Shown piece by piece: positions 35,716 through 44,678 of a stretch of 64,000 nt of DNA. How positions within the stretch are numbered: position 1 is the stretch's first letter; every line of letters begins with the position of its first letter. The notes below the pieces were generated by a model, which saw only the letters and a list, made by a program, of their open reading frames with translations, was not told the origin of the DNA and did not search any database. The DNA lies in NCBI GenBank assembly GCA_038110465.1, contig JAYNJU010000001.1, forward strand, positions 1 through 64,000, read 5' to 3'. The stretch is from Marisimplicoccus sp038110465. GTDB taxonomy: Bacteria > Bacteroidota > Bacteroidia > Flavobacteriales > Flavobacteriaceae. The translations under genes and the position numbers were made by a program.

Positions 35716-37053
35716 ATGAAGGGTATATTAATTAAGAAAGCTGAGATTATTAATGAAGGCTCAAGATTTAAAAGTGATATATTAATTGAGGGAGATTTAA
35801 TTAAAAGAATTTCAAAAGAAATAGAGCCACATAAAGATTATTATTTAATAGATGCGAATGGGCTAATTTTAATCCCAGGTATGATAGATGATCAAGTTCA
35901 TTTCAGAGAACCAGGTTTAACTCATAAAGCAGATATTAAATCTGAATCAAAGGCGGCAGTTGCAGGAGGTGTTACATCATATATAGAGATGCCTAATACA
36001 ATTCCAAATACTACCTCTATTGAGGAGTTTGATAAAAAAATTAAAATAGCTTCCAGAGATTCTTATGCTAACTTTTCATTTATGTTTGGTGGAACTAATG
36101 ATAATCTTGAAGAAATAAAGAAAATTAATGTTAACGAAGTTGCCGGTATAAAACTTTTTTTGGGATCTTCAACTGGAAAAATGTTAATTGATAACAAAGA
36201 TTCTATAGAAGAGATCTTTTCAGTTGTAAACATACCTATTTCTGCTCATTGTGAAGATGAAGAAACTATAAAATTTAATTCTGAAAAATATAGATCAATT
36301 TATGGAGATGACATCCCAGTTAAGTTTCATCCAGAAATTAGAAGTGTTGAAGCATGCTACAAAAGCTCAAAATTTGCAATAGATCTTGCAAAAAAAACTG
36401 GTGCAAGATTAAACGTATTTCATATTTCAACTGCCAAGGAAATTAAATTATTTGAAAATAAACTACCAATAGAAGATAAAAAAATTACAGCTGAAGTATG
36501 TGCTCATCACTTATGGTTTACTCAAAATGATTATGAGTCTCTTGGATCCAAAATTAAATGGAATCCAGCCATTAAAACAAAAAAAGATAAAGATGCATTG
36601 TGGAAAGCTATTAAGAATGACTACATAGATATAATAGCTTCAGACCATGCACCTCATACTAATGATGAAAAAGAGAACTCATATTTTAAATGTCCATCGG
36701 GAGGGCCAATGGTTCAACACACTATTTTATCCTTAATAGATGGATCTAGCATTTACGGTGTTAGTTTAGAAAAAATAGTAGAAAAAATTTCTCATAATCC
36801 ATCTAAAATTTTTAATATTAGTAAAAGGGGTTTTGTCAAAGAAGGTTACTTTGCAGATTTGGTTTTAATTAATTTAAACAAATCAACAACAGTTACTAGA
36901 GACTCTTTATTTTATAAATGTGGTTGGTCTCCTTTTGAGGGAATTACATTCAGTTCTTCTATTGAAAAGACTATTATCAATGGAAAAATAGTTTATGAAA
37001 ACGGAAAAATTATTAAAAACCCTACTGGTAGAAAATTATTATTTGATAGATGA
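35716..37053 (+). CDS. pyrC: dihydroorotase
   Basis: Amidohydrolase of 445 residues. Metal-site motifs in order: DDQVHFREPG near residue 59, the carboxylated-Lys segment GIKLFLGSSTGKM, SAHCEDE, FHISTAKE and IASDHAPHT. It closes carbamoyl-aspartate to dihydroorotate in pyrimidine synthesis. The first metal motif reads Q-V-H in place of the usual H-V-H, so one zinc ligand is replaced. I recall the same in other Bacteroidota sequences. It overlaps the next gene by 4 nt. Confidence 0.9.
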   Translation: MKGILIKKAEIINEGSRFKSDILIEGDLIKRISKEIEPHKDYYLIDANGLILIPGMIDDQVHFREPGLTHKADIKSESKAAVAGGVTSYIEMPNTIPNTTSIEEFDKKIKIASRDSYANFSFMFGGTNDNLEEIKKINVNEVAGIKLFLGSSTGKMLIDNKDSIEEIFSVVNIPISAHCEDEETIKFNSEKYRSIYGDDIPVKFHPEIRSVEACYKSSKFAIDLAKKTGARLNVFHISTAKEIKLFENKLPIEDKKITAEVCAHHLWFTQNDYESLGSKIKWNPAIKTKKDKDALWKAIKNDYIDIIASDHAPHTNDEKENSYFKCPSGGPMVQHTILSLIDGSSIYGVSLEKIVEKISHNPSKIFNISKRGFVKEGYFADLVLINLNKSTTVTRDSLFYKCGWSPFEGITFSSSIEKTIINGKIVYENGKIIKNPTGRKLLFDR

Positions 37054-37367
37054 AAAGATATTTTATATTGTTTGTTTTTTTATTAGGATGTTCAGGAGAA
37101 AAACCAGATAACCTTATTGAAAAAGAAAAGATGGAAAATATTATTTTTGATATAATGATATTAAATGCGTCTAGTGGATTTGACTTAAAAATTGATAATA
37201 ACTTTTTAAGTGATGAGCTTATTTATAAAAAGTATGACATAGATAGTGCACAGTTTTATGAAAGTGAATTATATTATTCAAAGAATCCAAGAATTCAATA
37301 TGAAATATATGCTAATGTTAAACTTAAGATTTTAAAATCTATTGATAGTTTAAAAAACAGTTATTAA
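37050..37367 (+). CDS. DUF4296 lipoprotein
   Basis: 105 residues. A short signal ends in a lipobox (FLLGC, Cys about 14). The mature part is helical and acidic, with EKEKMENIIFDIMILNA and KKYDIDSAQFYESELYYSKNP. This fits the Bacteroidota DUF4296 family, which often lies next to pyrC. Function unknown. It is coupled to both neighbours: 4-nt overlap with pyrC and 1-nt overlap with tyrS. Confidence 0.78.
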   Translation: MKRYFILFVFLLGCSGEKPDNLIEKEKMENIIFDIMILNASSGFDLKIDNNFLSDELIYKKYDIDSAQFYESELYYSKNPRIQYEIYANVKLKILKSIDSLKNSY

Positions 37368-38659
37368 TGAAAGAGTTTATTGAAGAAATTAAATGGAGAG
37401 GAATGTTACATGACATTATTCCTGGCACTGAAGAGCATTTATCTAAAAATAAAACCGTTGGATATATCGGTTTTGATCCTACATCAGATTCTTTACATAT
37501 TGGAAGTTTAGTGCCTATTTTTATCTTAAAACATTTTCAAAATGCTGGTCATACCCCAATAGTGCTTTTAGGAGGGGCTACAGGAATGATTGGTGATCCA
37601 TCAGGTAAATCTGATGAGAGGAATCTTCTTGATAAAAAAGTATTAAAGCATAATGAAAAAAAATTAATGAAACAATTTAAAAAGTTTCTGGATTTTAATG
37701 CTGATATACCAAATAAAGCTATTCTAGTCAATAATTTTTCATGGATGAGTAAATTTTCAATAATTGATTTTTCTAGAGATATTGGAAAACATATAACTGT
37801 AAATTATATGATGGCTAAGGAATCTGTAAAAAAAAGGATCTCTAAGGATACTAATCAAGGAATGTCATTTACTGAATTTACATATCAATTAATTCAAGGT
37901 TATGACTTTTTACATTTATTCAATGAAATGAATTGTTTGCTTCAAATGGGAGGTAGTGATCAGTGGGGTAATATTACAACTGGGACAGAGTTAATCAGAA
38001 GAAAAGAAAATAAAAAAGTATTTGCTTTGACTTGCCCTTTGATAAAAAAATCAGACGGAACAAAGTTTGGTAAGTCAGAAGGTGAAAATATTTGGCTTGA
38101 TAAGGAAAAAACTTCTGTATATAAGTTTTATCAATATTGGTTAAATATTTCAGATGAAGATGCATATAACTATATCAAAGTCTTCACTTTTTTAAATAAA
38201 AAGCAAGTTGATTCACTTATTAATGAGCATAAAAATGATAAATCTAAAAGAATTCTTCAAAATCATATTGCTAATTCAATAACATCAATGATTCATAGTG
38301 AAGAAGATTTAAAGAATGCAGTTAAAGCATCCAGAGTTTTATTCGGAAAATCTAGTAAGAATGATCTAGATTCTTTAGATGAAATCACTTTTAAGGAAAT
38401 ATTTGAAGGAGTTCCTTCTTCATCTATTAAAAGAAGTTTGATATTAAAAGGAATAAATGTAGAGTTGCTATTATCTAGAGAAACAAATTTTTTGAAGTCA
38501 TTAAGTGAAGCTAAAAGAGCTTTAACAGAAAATTCTATATCATTAAATAAAAATAAAATTTCTATTGAAACTATTATTTCAGAAAAAGATTTAATAAATG
38601 ATAAATATATTTTACTTCAAAGAGGAAGAAAAAACTATCATTTAGTAATTATAAAGTAA
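37367..38659 (+). CDS. tyrS: tyrosyl-tRNA synthetase
   Basis: Class Ic synthetase of 430 residues. HIGH-type motif in DPTSDSLHIGSLVPI, the Tyr-binding QLIQGYDFLHL and QMGGSDQWGN, and the KMSKS equivalent KFGKSEG near residue 230. A C-terminal S4-like RNA-binding domain starts around residue 365. It charges tRNA-Tyr. Translationally coupled to the DUF4296 gene. Confidence 0.96.
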   Translation: MKEFIEEIKWRGMLHDIIPGTEEHLSKNKTVGYIGFDPTSDSLHIGSLVPIFILKHFQNAGHTPIVLLGGATGMIGDPSGKSDERNLLDKKVLKHNEKKLMKQFKKFLDFNADIPNKAILVNNFSWMSKFSIIDFSRDIGKHITVNYMMAKESVKKRISKDTNQGMSFTEFTYQLIQGYDFLHLFNEMNCLLQMGGSDQWGNITTGTELIRRKENKKVFALTCPLIKKSDGTKFGKSEGENIWLDKEKTSVYKFYQYWLNISDEDAYNYIKVFTFLNKKQVDSLINEHKNDKSKRILQNHIANSITSMIHSEEDLKNAVKASRVLFGKSSKNDLDSLDEITFKEIFEGVPSSSIKRSLILKGINVELLLSRETNFLKSLSEAKRALTENSISLNKNKISIETIISEKDLINDKYILLQRGRKNYHLVIIK

Positions 38660-38684
38660 CTTATTTAAAAAATAGATTAGAAAA

Positions 38685-39374
38685 ATGAAGAAATCAGAAA
38701 TCAAAATTCTTTGTGTGGATGATGAGCCGGATATTCTTGAAATATTAAAATATAATCTATCAACTGAAGGGTATGATGTTTATATTGCTAGTGATGGGTT
38801 ATCTGCTCTAAAAAAAGCTAATGAAATACTCCCTAATTTAATTATTATGGATGTAATGATGCCTAAAATGGATGGAATAGAAACTTGTGAAAAAATTAGA
38901 TCACAAGATGAATTTAACGATACTTTAATTATGTTTCTTACTGCTAGAGGTGAAGATTACTCTCATGTAGCAGCATATGAAGCAGGAGCTGATGATTACG
39001 TTACTAAGCCTGTTAAACCGAAAATTTTAGTTTCAAAAGTTAAAGGACTGTTGAGGAGATTTAAAAAGAAAACAAGTGATGAAATTTCTGAAATAATAAT
39101 TGATAATATCAAAATTGATAGAGAAAAATATAGAGTATATATTTCAAATGAAACACTTGAATTACCTAGAAAAGAATTTGAACTACTTTATTTACTTGCC
39201 TCTAAGCCCGATAAAGTATATAAAAGAGAAAAAATAATGGAGTTGGTATGGGGCTCAGAAGTCCTTGTTGGAGACAGAACTATAGACGTACATATAAGAA
39301 AATTAAGAGAAAAAATTGGAGATAAGTATTTTAAAACAATTAAGGGAGTAGGCTATAAGTTTGTAGTTAATTAA
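38685..39374 (+). CDS. OmpR/PhoB-family response regulator
   Basis: 229 residues. Receiver domain with the acidic pair in CVDDEPD, the phosphorylated Asp56 in IIMDVMMPKMDG and Lys in DDYVTKPVKP. The C-terminal winged helix contains LPRKEFELLYLLA and VGDRTIDVHIRKLREKIG. The stop overlaps the kinase start by one base (TAATG). PhoB-like in architecture. No phosphate transport genes are near, so the stimulus is unknown. Confidence 0.92.
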   Translation: MKKSEIKILCVDDEPDILEILKYNLSTEGYDVYIASDGLSALKKANEILPNLIIMDVMMPKMDGIETCEKIRSQDEFNDTLIMFLTARGEDYSHVAAYEAGADDYVTKPVKPKILVSKVKGLLRRFKKKTSDEISEIIIDNIKIDREKYRVYISNETLELPRKEFELLYLLASKPDKVYKREKIMELVWGSEVLVGDRTIDVHIRKLREKIGDKYFKTIKGVGYKFVVN

Positions 39375-40432
39375 TGCTAAGATTTCTAAAACTATCATAT
39401 AACCCTCAAGCCTTTAGAGCATCACTTTTTATTGTTTTATTTGCTATTTCTTTAGATTTTATTTTTTTTCATTTAATCTACTCCTCTCATAGTGAAGACT
39501 TAAATTCAATAGCAAAAGAAATACTCTTCTGCTTTCTATTTTTTGTATTTGTAAGATATATATTAGAATTTTATATTAAAATATATATAGAAAAAGGTGC
39601 TCTAAAATTACTAAGAGAGCTTAACGCAGAAATATTAAAAGATTCACCTGATCAAAAAAATCTTGAAAATTTAACCTATGATTTAATTAAAAAAGCAAGA
39701 GAAAGGACATCTGAAATTAATGTATTGAAAGATCAAGAAAAATATCGTAAAGAGTTTCTTGGTAATGTATCTCACGAATTAAAAACTCCACTTTTTACCA
39801 TTCAAGGTTACATTCTAACTCTTTTAGAAGGTGCTATGAAAGATAAAAAAGTAAGAGAAAAATATCTCAAAAGAGCTGCAAAAGGAGTAGAGAGGTTAAT
39901 ATCTATTGTCAAAGATTTGGATTTAATTACTCAGTTTGAATCTGGAATTAAAACTGTTGATAGATCTGATTTTTACATCAATGAATTAATTGAATCTATT
40001 CTAGAGTTAATGGAATTTGAATCTGAGCAAAATAAAATTAAACTAATGTATGATAGTGAGTCTTATAAAGAGTTAATTGTAAATGCAGATCAAGAGAGAA
40101 TACTTCAAGTACTCACAAATTTAGTTGTTAACTCTATTAAATATGGCAAAGAGCATGGCTTTATAGAAATTTTTATTGAAGATTACAATAAAGAAAAAGT
40201 ATTAGTTAAAGTAAGAGATAATGGAGAAGGAATTGAAGAAAAACATCTTCCTAGACTTTTTGAAAGGTTTTATAGAATAGATAAAAATAGATCAAGAAAA
40301 AAAGGTGGATCAGGACTTGGATTGTCTATTGTAAAACATATTATGGAGGCACACAATGAACAAATATTTGTTGAGAGTAAAGTAGGAGAGGGAACTATAT
40401 TTTCATTTACACTTCAAAAAGTAAATAAATAA
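39374..40432 (+). CDS. sensor histidine kinase (PhoR-like)
   Basis: 352 residues. Two N-terminal membrane helices (about 17-36 and 47-66) with almost no periplasmic loop, so the signal is probably sensed in or at the membrane or through a partner. HisKA domain with His134 in GNVSHELKTPLFT; ATPase domain with N box LVVNSIKYG, DNGEGIEEKHL and GGSGLGLSIVKHI. It phosphorylates the response regulator encoded immediately upstream. Confidence 0.92.
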   Translation: MLRFLKLSYNPQAFRASLFIVLFAISLDFIFFHLIYSSHSEDLNSIAKEILFCFLFFVFVRYILEFYIKIYIEKGALKLLRELNAEILKDSPDQKNLENLTYDLIKKARERTSEINVLKDQEKYRKEFLGNVSHELKTPLFTIQGYILTLLEGAMKDKKVREKYLKRAAKGVERLISIVKDLDLITQFESGIKTVDRSDFYINELIESILELMEFESEQNKIKLMYDSESYKELIVNADQERILQVLTNLVVNSIKYGKEHGFIEIFIEDYNKEKVLVKVRDNGEGIEEKHLPRLFERFYRIDKNRSRKKGGSGLGLSIVKHIMEAHNEQIFVESKVGEGTIFSFTLQKVNK

Positions 40433-40747
40433 TTGAGTAAAAAAGATTTTTTTCAAAGAGTTTATGAAACCGTAAAAAAAGTTCCTTATGGTAGGGTAAC
40501 AACTTATGGTATAATTGCAAAACACTTAGGTTCACCTTCAAGTGCTAGAACAGTTGGTTGGGCTCTTAATGCCTGTCATAACGATTCTACAATACCTGCT
40601 CATCGAGTAGTAAATAGAAAAGGACTTTTAACTGGTAAACATCATTTTAAAGGTTTTGAACTAATGAAACAACTTCTTGAAAATGAAGGTATCTTAATTA
40701 TTGATGATCAAGTTCAAGACTTAGAGAATAAGATTTGGGCTCCGTAG
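40433..40747 (+). CDS. alkyltransferase-like protein (MGMT family, no acceptor Cys)
   Basis: 104 residues of the O6-alkylguanine-DNA alkyltransferase fold: VPYGRVTTYGIIAKHLG, SARTVGWALNACHND and IPAHRVVN. The active-site PCHR motif reads P-A-H-R, so it cannot accept an alkyl group. Alkyltransferase-like proteins of this kind bind alkylated guanine and hand the lesion to nucleotide excision repair. Classical members have Trp at this position; Ala is also known to occur. Starts with TTG directly after the kinase stop. Confidence 0.82.
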   Translation: MSKKDFFQRVYETVKKVPYGRVTTYGIIAKHLGSPSSARTVGWALNACHNDSTIPAHRVVNRKGLLTGKHHFKGFELMKQLLENEGILIIDDQVQDLENKIWAP

Positions 40748-40766
40748 AATTAGGAAAAATTTAGGT

Positions 40767-40796
40767 TTTTTTAGTTGCTTCTTACTAGTATATTTG
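40767..40796 (+). promoter_or_regulatory. promoter of the mrp-nifU-reductase unit
   Basis: TATATTTG at 40789-40796 is an exact -7 match, with TTT at 40767-40769, 19 nt upstream. The predicted start of transcription is about 40802, a few bases before the mrp ATG at 40806. Confidence 0.5.
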
Positions 40797-40805
40797 TAAA
40801 GTTTT

Positions 40806-41930
40806 ATGAATATTTCAAAAAAAAGTATTTTTCAAGTATTACAAAAAGTTAAACTAACAGAGTCAGAATCTGATATTGTAAGTTCAGGAATACTTAAAAA
40901 CATTCAGGTATTTGGTGATCAAGTAGACATAGATCTATTAATCAATAACCCAACACTTCAGGCTAGAAAAAAATTGGAAGTTGATATTTTAAAAATAATT
41001 CATAATGAAGTATATGAAAAAGCTAAAATCAATATCAATATAAAGATTGAAAAGGCTTCAAGTAAAATTTCATCGAATTCAAAAAAAATAATAGGTGTTG
41101 ACTCTATAATCGCTATCTCATCAGCTAAAGGAGGTGTTGGAAAGTCTACTGTAACTATAAATTTAGCTTCAAGTTTAGCTAAAAAAGGCTGTAAAGTAGG
41201 TATTCTTGATGCAGATATTTATGGACCGTCAATCCCAACTATGATGGATGTTGAAGGTTATGTTCCTAAAGCAATAAAAGTAAATGGAGAATCTAAAATT
41301 GAACCAATTGAAAGTTATGGAGTTAAAATTATGTCAATTGGATTCTTCACTAAGCTTGATCAAGCTGTAGTTTGGAGAGGTCCTATGGCTTCAAAAGCTT
41401 TAAATCAAATGATATTTGATACAAATTGGGGAGAGCTTGATTTTTTATTCTTAGACTTGCCTCCTGGAACAGGTGATATACATCTAAGTCTTGTTCAATC
41501 TCTTCCAATTAACGGATCCGTAATTGTGAGTACTCCTCAAAACGTAGCACTTGCTGATGCTAGAAGAGGAATTAAAATGTTTCAACAAGAAAGTATCTCA
41601 GTCCCTATACTTGGATTAATTGAAAACATGTCTTATTTCATTACTGACTCTGGAGAAAAACACCATATCTTCGGAGAAGCTGGGGTCCAATACTTATCAA
41701 AAGATTTAGATATTAAATTTTTAGGTGAAATTCCATTAATCAAAAGTATAAGAGAGGCGTCAGATTTTGGAAGACCAGCATCACTTCAAGAAAAAACAGA
41801 AGTCTCTAAAATATTTGAGCAAATTTCAAAAATTTTAGTAGAACAACTTTTAATTAGAAATAAAGAATTACCCCCAACTAAAGTGGTTGAAATTACTAAT
41901 TTAGTAGGCTGTTCTGCAATTAAAAAATAA
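40806..41930 (+). CDS. mrp: Mrp/NBP35-type iron-sulfur carrier ATPase
   Basis: 374 residues. An N-terminal domain of the MIP18/DUF59 type (about 1-80) is followed by a deviant Walker A P-loop in SSAKGGVGKSTVTINLA near residue 105, then DADIYGPSIPTMM and LDLPPGTGDIHLSL. It probably loads or transfers Fe-S clusters in an ATP-dependent way. The C-terminal CxxC seen in many homologues is not evident (NMSYFITDSGEKHH at that place). Its stop overlaps the nifU start by 1 nt, which fits Fe-S maturation. Confidence 0.9.
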   Translation: MNISKKSIFQVLQKVKLTESESDIVSSGILKNIQVFGDQVDIDLLINNPTLQARKKLEVDILKIIHNEVYEKAKININIKIEKASSKISSNSKKIIGVDSIIAISSAKGGVGKSTVTINLASSLAKKGCKVGILDADIYGPSIPTMMDVEGYVPKAIKVNGESKIEPIESYGVKIMSIGFFTKLDQAVVWRGPMASKALNQMIFDTNWGELDFLFLDLPPGTGDIHLSLVQSLPINGSVIVSTPQNVALADARRGIKMFQQESISVPILGLIENMSYFITDSGEKHHIFGEAGVQYLSKDLDIKFLGEIPLIKSIREASDFGRPASLQEKTEVSKIFEQISKILVEQLLIRNKELPPTKVVEITNLVGCSAIKK

Positions 41931-42172
41931 TGTCAAAATTAGAAATTAGAATATTAGCAGCATTAGATGAAATCAGACCATTTTTAGTTCAAGATGGTGG
42001 AGATATATCTTTAGAGTCAATAAATAATTCTACTGTTAATATAAAATTACATGGAGCTTGCGCAAGTTGTAAAGTAAATCAAATGACTTTAAAACTAGGT
42101 GTTGAATCAATAATAAAAAAACATGCACCTGAAATAAATGAAGTTAAGTCTGTATTACCTCTGTCTAAATGA
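41930..42172 (+). CDS. NifU-like C-terminal domain protein (Fe-S scaffold)
   Basis: 80 residues comprising only the Nfu domain, with ALDEIRPFLVQDGGDISL and the cluster-binding CxxC in GACASCKVNQMTLKLG (Cys 44 and 47, approximately). It acts as a scaffold or carrier of 4Fe-4S clusters. Overlap with mrp (1 nt) and with the reductase (4 nt) makes a tightly coupled trio. Confidence 0.93.
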   Translation: MSKLEIRILAALDEIRPFLVQDGGDISLESINNSTVNIKLHGACASCKVNQMTLKLGVESIIKKHAPEINEVKSVLPLSK

Positions 42173-43221
42173 TAAAAACAGATATATTAATTATTGGAGC
42201 CGGACCTACTGGTCTTTTTACTGTATTTGAAGCAGGTCTTTTAAAAATGAAATGTCATATTTTAGATTCTCTTTCTCAGCCTGGAGGTCAGCTGATTGAA
42301 TTATACCCAAAAAAACCAATTTATGATATTCCTGGATATCCTGAAATAATTGCTGGTAATTTAGTTGAAAGTCTACTAGAACAGATAAAACCATTTTCAC
42401 CAACTTACACTTTAGGTGAGACAGCCTTAAATATCGAAAAACTTAAAGATGATTCATTTGTTGTTTCAACTGATAAGGGTACCAAAATTAATGCAAATAT
42501 TATTGCAATTGCAGGTGGTCTTGGAACATTTACTCCAAGAAAACCTAACATTCCAAATATTTCTGATTTTGAAGATATGGGTGTTCTATATATGATTAAA
42601 AACCCTGAGAATTTTGCTAATAAAAATGTTTTAATTGCAGGTGGAGGTGACTCTGCTCTTGATTGGTCAATATATCTATCTGATATTGCAAATAAAGTTA
42701 CCTTAGTTCATAGAAGAAATGAATTCAGGGGTGCTGATGAATCAGTAGCAAAGGTTCAAGAACTTAAAAACTCTGGTAAAATAGAAGTGATTACTCCTGC
42801 AGAAGTAATTACTCTTCATGGAAATAAATCTTTAAACTCTGCAGATATTAATATAGCAGGAGAAGTTAAAAATCTTGAAATAGACTATTTTATTCCTCTG
42901 TTTGGACTTATACCAAAGCTAGGACCAATTAAAGATTGGGGTTTAGATATAGAAAACAATGCAATAAAAGTTAATAATAGTCTTGACTATCAAACTAATA
43001 TAGAAGGTATTTATGCTATTGGTGATGTTAATACATATCCAGGTAAGTTAAAATTAATACTTTCTGGTTTTCACGAAGCTGCTGTTATGTGTCATAGTGC
43101 ATACTCTAAATTAAATCCAGGTAAAAAAAATATTCTTAAATACACAACAGTAAGTGGAATTGAAGGTTTTGATGGATCAAAAAAGGAAGCTAAAAAATCC
43201 CAAGTCAAAAAGATTGATTAA
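42169..43221 (+). CDS. ferredoxin/flavodoxin-NADP reductase (thioredoxin-reductase-like)
   Basis: 350 residues. FAD site IIGAGPTGLFTVFEAG at the N-terminus, NAD(P) site VLIAGGGDSALDWSIYL near residue 158, and the second FAD motif GIYAIGDVNTYPG. The redox-active CxxC of thioredoxin reductases is missing, which places it with the TrxR-like ferredoxin-NADP reductases. It may supply electrons for the Fe-S carriers encoded upstream (inference from operon structure). The 3' end overlaps the convergent MoxR gene by 4 nt. Confidence 0.9.
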   Translation: MIKTDILIIGAGPTGLFTVFEAGLLKMKCHILDSLSQPGGQLIELYPKKPIYDIPGYPEIIAGNLVESLLEQIKPFSPTYTLGETALNIEKLKDDSFVVSTDKGTKINANIIAIAGGLGTFTPRKPNIPNISDFEDMGVLYMIKNPENFANKNVLIAGGGDSALDWSIYLSDIANKVTLVHRRNEFRGADESVAKVQELKNSGKIEVITPAEVITLHGNKSLNSADINIAGEVKNLEIDYFIPLFGLIPKLGPIKDWGLDIENNAIKVNNSLDYQTNIEGIYAIGDVNTYPGKLKLILSGFHEAAVMCHSAYSKLNPGKKNILKYTTVSGIEGFDGSKKEAKKSQVKKID

Positions 43222-44678
43222 ATCTTATTTATAAAGTTGTTAAATGGATCTTTAAATTCAACTCCATTATTGGTTCTCATTATAGTCAACTTATTATAAC
43301 TTTCAAGTCCCCATAACAAAAACTCAATAAAGAAAAATTTATCTTTCTTATCTATGCCAGGAATAAATTTTGTTAGAAGTGAATCAGCATCTCTAACTTT
43401 ATTAAGAATTGATTCATAATCTTTATTACTTAGATCATCTCTTAGAATTACTTGATTGACCGTAAACCACTCTAAAATGGAATCATAAACTGAAACATCT
43501 TCTGGTTTTGTGAGTTTTTCTATTTTTGGAAAATAATCTGTAAATAATGTATTTACGGCATCTGATATTAAATTATAGGAAACCTGCTCAGCACCCTCTT
43601 CTTCTCCTTCATATACAAGCTCAACTTTTCCATTTATTGAAGAAATAACTGAGTTAAAATCAGACATTCTAATTGATGTTATTTTTTCTTTATTAATTAA
43701 CATACGTCTTTCAGCAGAGCTAACCAAATTTTGTAAACTTGTGATGCTCATTCTAGCACTTACTCCACTTTTTTTGTCTACTAACTCACTTTCTCTTGCT
43801 TCAAAAGATATTTGTTCAATAATATCTCTTGCTATCTCTGGTATATGAATCTTTGAAATAGTTTCTGAATTCAATTTTGACTCTTGGCTTGTAATTGTTT
43901 TTGCTATTTCTATGGACTCAGGATAATGTGTTAAAATCTGAGAGCCAATTCTATCCTTTAATGGTGTGACAATACTTCCTCTGTTTGTATAATCTTCAGG
44001 ATTAGAGGTAAAAATGAATTGAATATCAAGGGGAAGCCTTACTTTGAATCCTCTTATTTGAATTTCTTTTTCTTCGAGTATTGAAAATAAAGAAACTTGA
44101 ATTCTAGGTTGAAGATCTGGGAGCTCATTTAAAACAAAAATACATCTATGAGCTCTAGGTATTAAACCAAAATGAATTACCTCTTCATCAGAATATGATA
44201 ATTTGAGATTAGTAGCTTTGATTGGATCTATATCACCTATCAAGTCAGAGACAGTTACATCAGGTGTTGCAAGTTTTTCATAAAATCTTTCAGTTTTATG
44301 AATCCAGTCAATCTCTGTCTTGTCTCCTTCAGATTTAATTTTATCTAAAGAACTTTTGAAAATGGGATTCAAAGGGTCATCATTTGTATCTGAATCTTTA
44401 ACAATAGGAATCCACTCGTCTAATAGTTCTATACAAGTTCTAGCAAGTTTTGTTTTTGCTTGACCTCTTAGACCAAGAAGATTGATACTATGATTAGATA
44501 AAAATGCCCTTTCTACACTTGGTATAACAGTTTCCTCATAACCAATTAATTCTGAAAAAACATTTTTGCCATTTACCAAATTTGATCTAAGATTATCAGT
44601 TATTTCTTGGTTCAAAGTTTTAGATTGGTAGCCACTCTTTTTTAATTCTCCTATAGTTTTGTATTTAGGTTTTCTCAT
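43218..44678 (-). CDS. MoxR-like AAA+ ATPase (magnesium-chelatase-related)
   Basis: 486 residues. The P-loop lies in NLLGLRGQAKTKLAR, where the usual GxxGxGKT reads G-L-R-G-Q-A-K-T. Walker B/ANELPDLQ region VLNELPDLQPRIQVSLFSILEE, then FTSNPEDYTNRG (sensor 1) and LKDRIGSQI. MoxR ATPases act as chaperones with von Willebrand factor A partners, and such a partner is encoded directly upstream (1-nt overlap). No chlorophyll or cobalamin genes are near, so a metal-chelatase role is unlikely. Confidence 0.85.
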   Translation of the reverse strand: MRKPKYKTIGELKKSGYQSKTLNQEITDNLRSNLVNGKNVFSELIGYEETVIPSVERAFLSNHSINLLGLRGQAKTKLARTCIELLDEWIPIVKDSDTNDDPLNPIFKSSLDKIKSEGDKTEIDWIHKTERFYEKLATPDVTVSDLIGDIDPIKATNLKLSYSDEEVIHFGLIPRAHRCIFVLNELPDLQPRIQVSLFSILEEKEIQIRGFKVRLPLDIQFIFTSNPEDYTNRGSIVTPLKDRIGSQILTHYPESIEIAKTITSQESKLNSETISKIHIPEIARDIIEQISFEARESELVDKKSGVSARMSITSLQNLVSSAERRMLINKEKITSIRMSDFNSVISSINGKVELVYEGEEEGAEQVSYNLISDAVNTLFTDYFPKIEKLTKPEDVSVYDSILEWFTVNQVILRDDLSNKDYESILNKVRDADSLLTKFIPGIDKKDKFFFIEFLLWGLESYNKLTIMRTNNGVEFKDPFNNFINKI

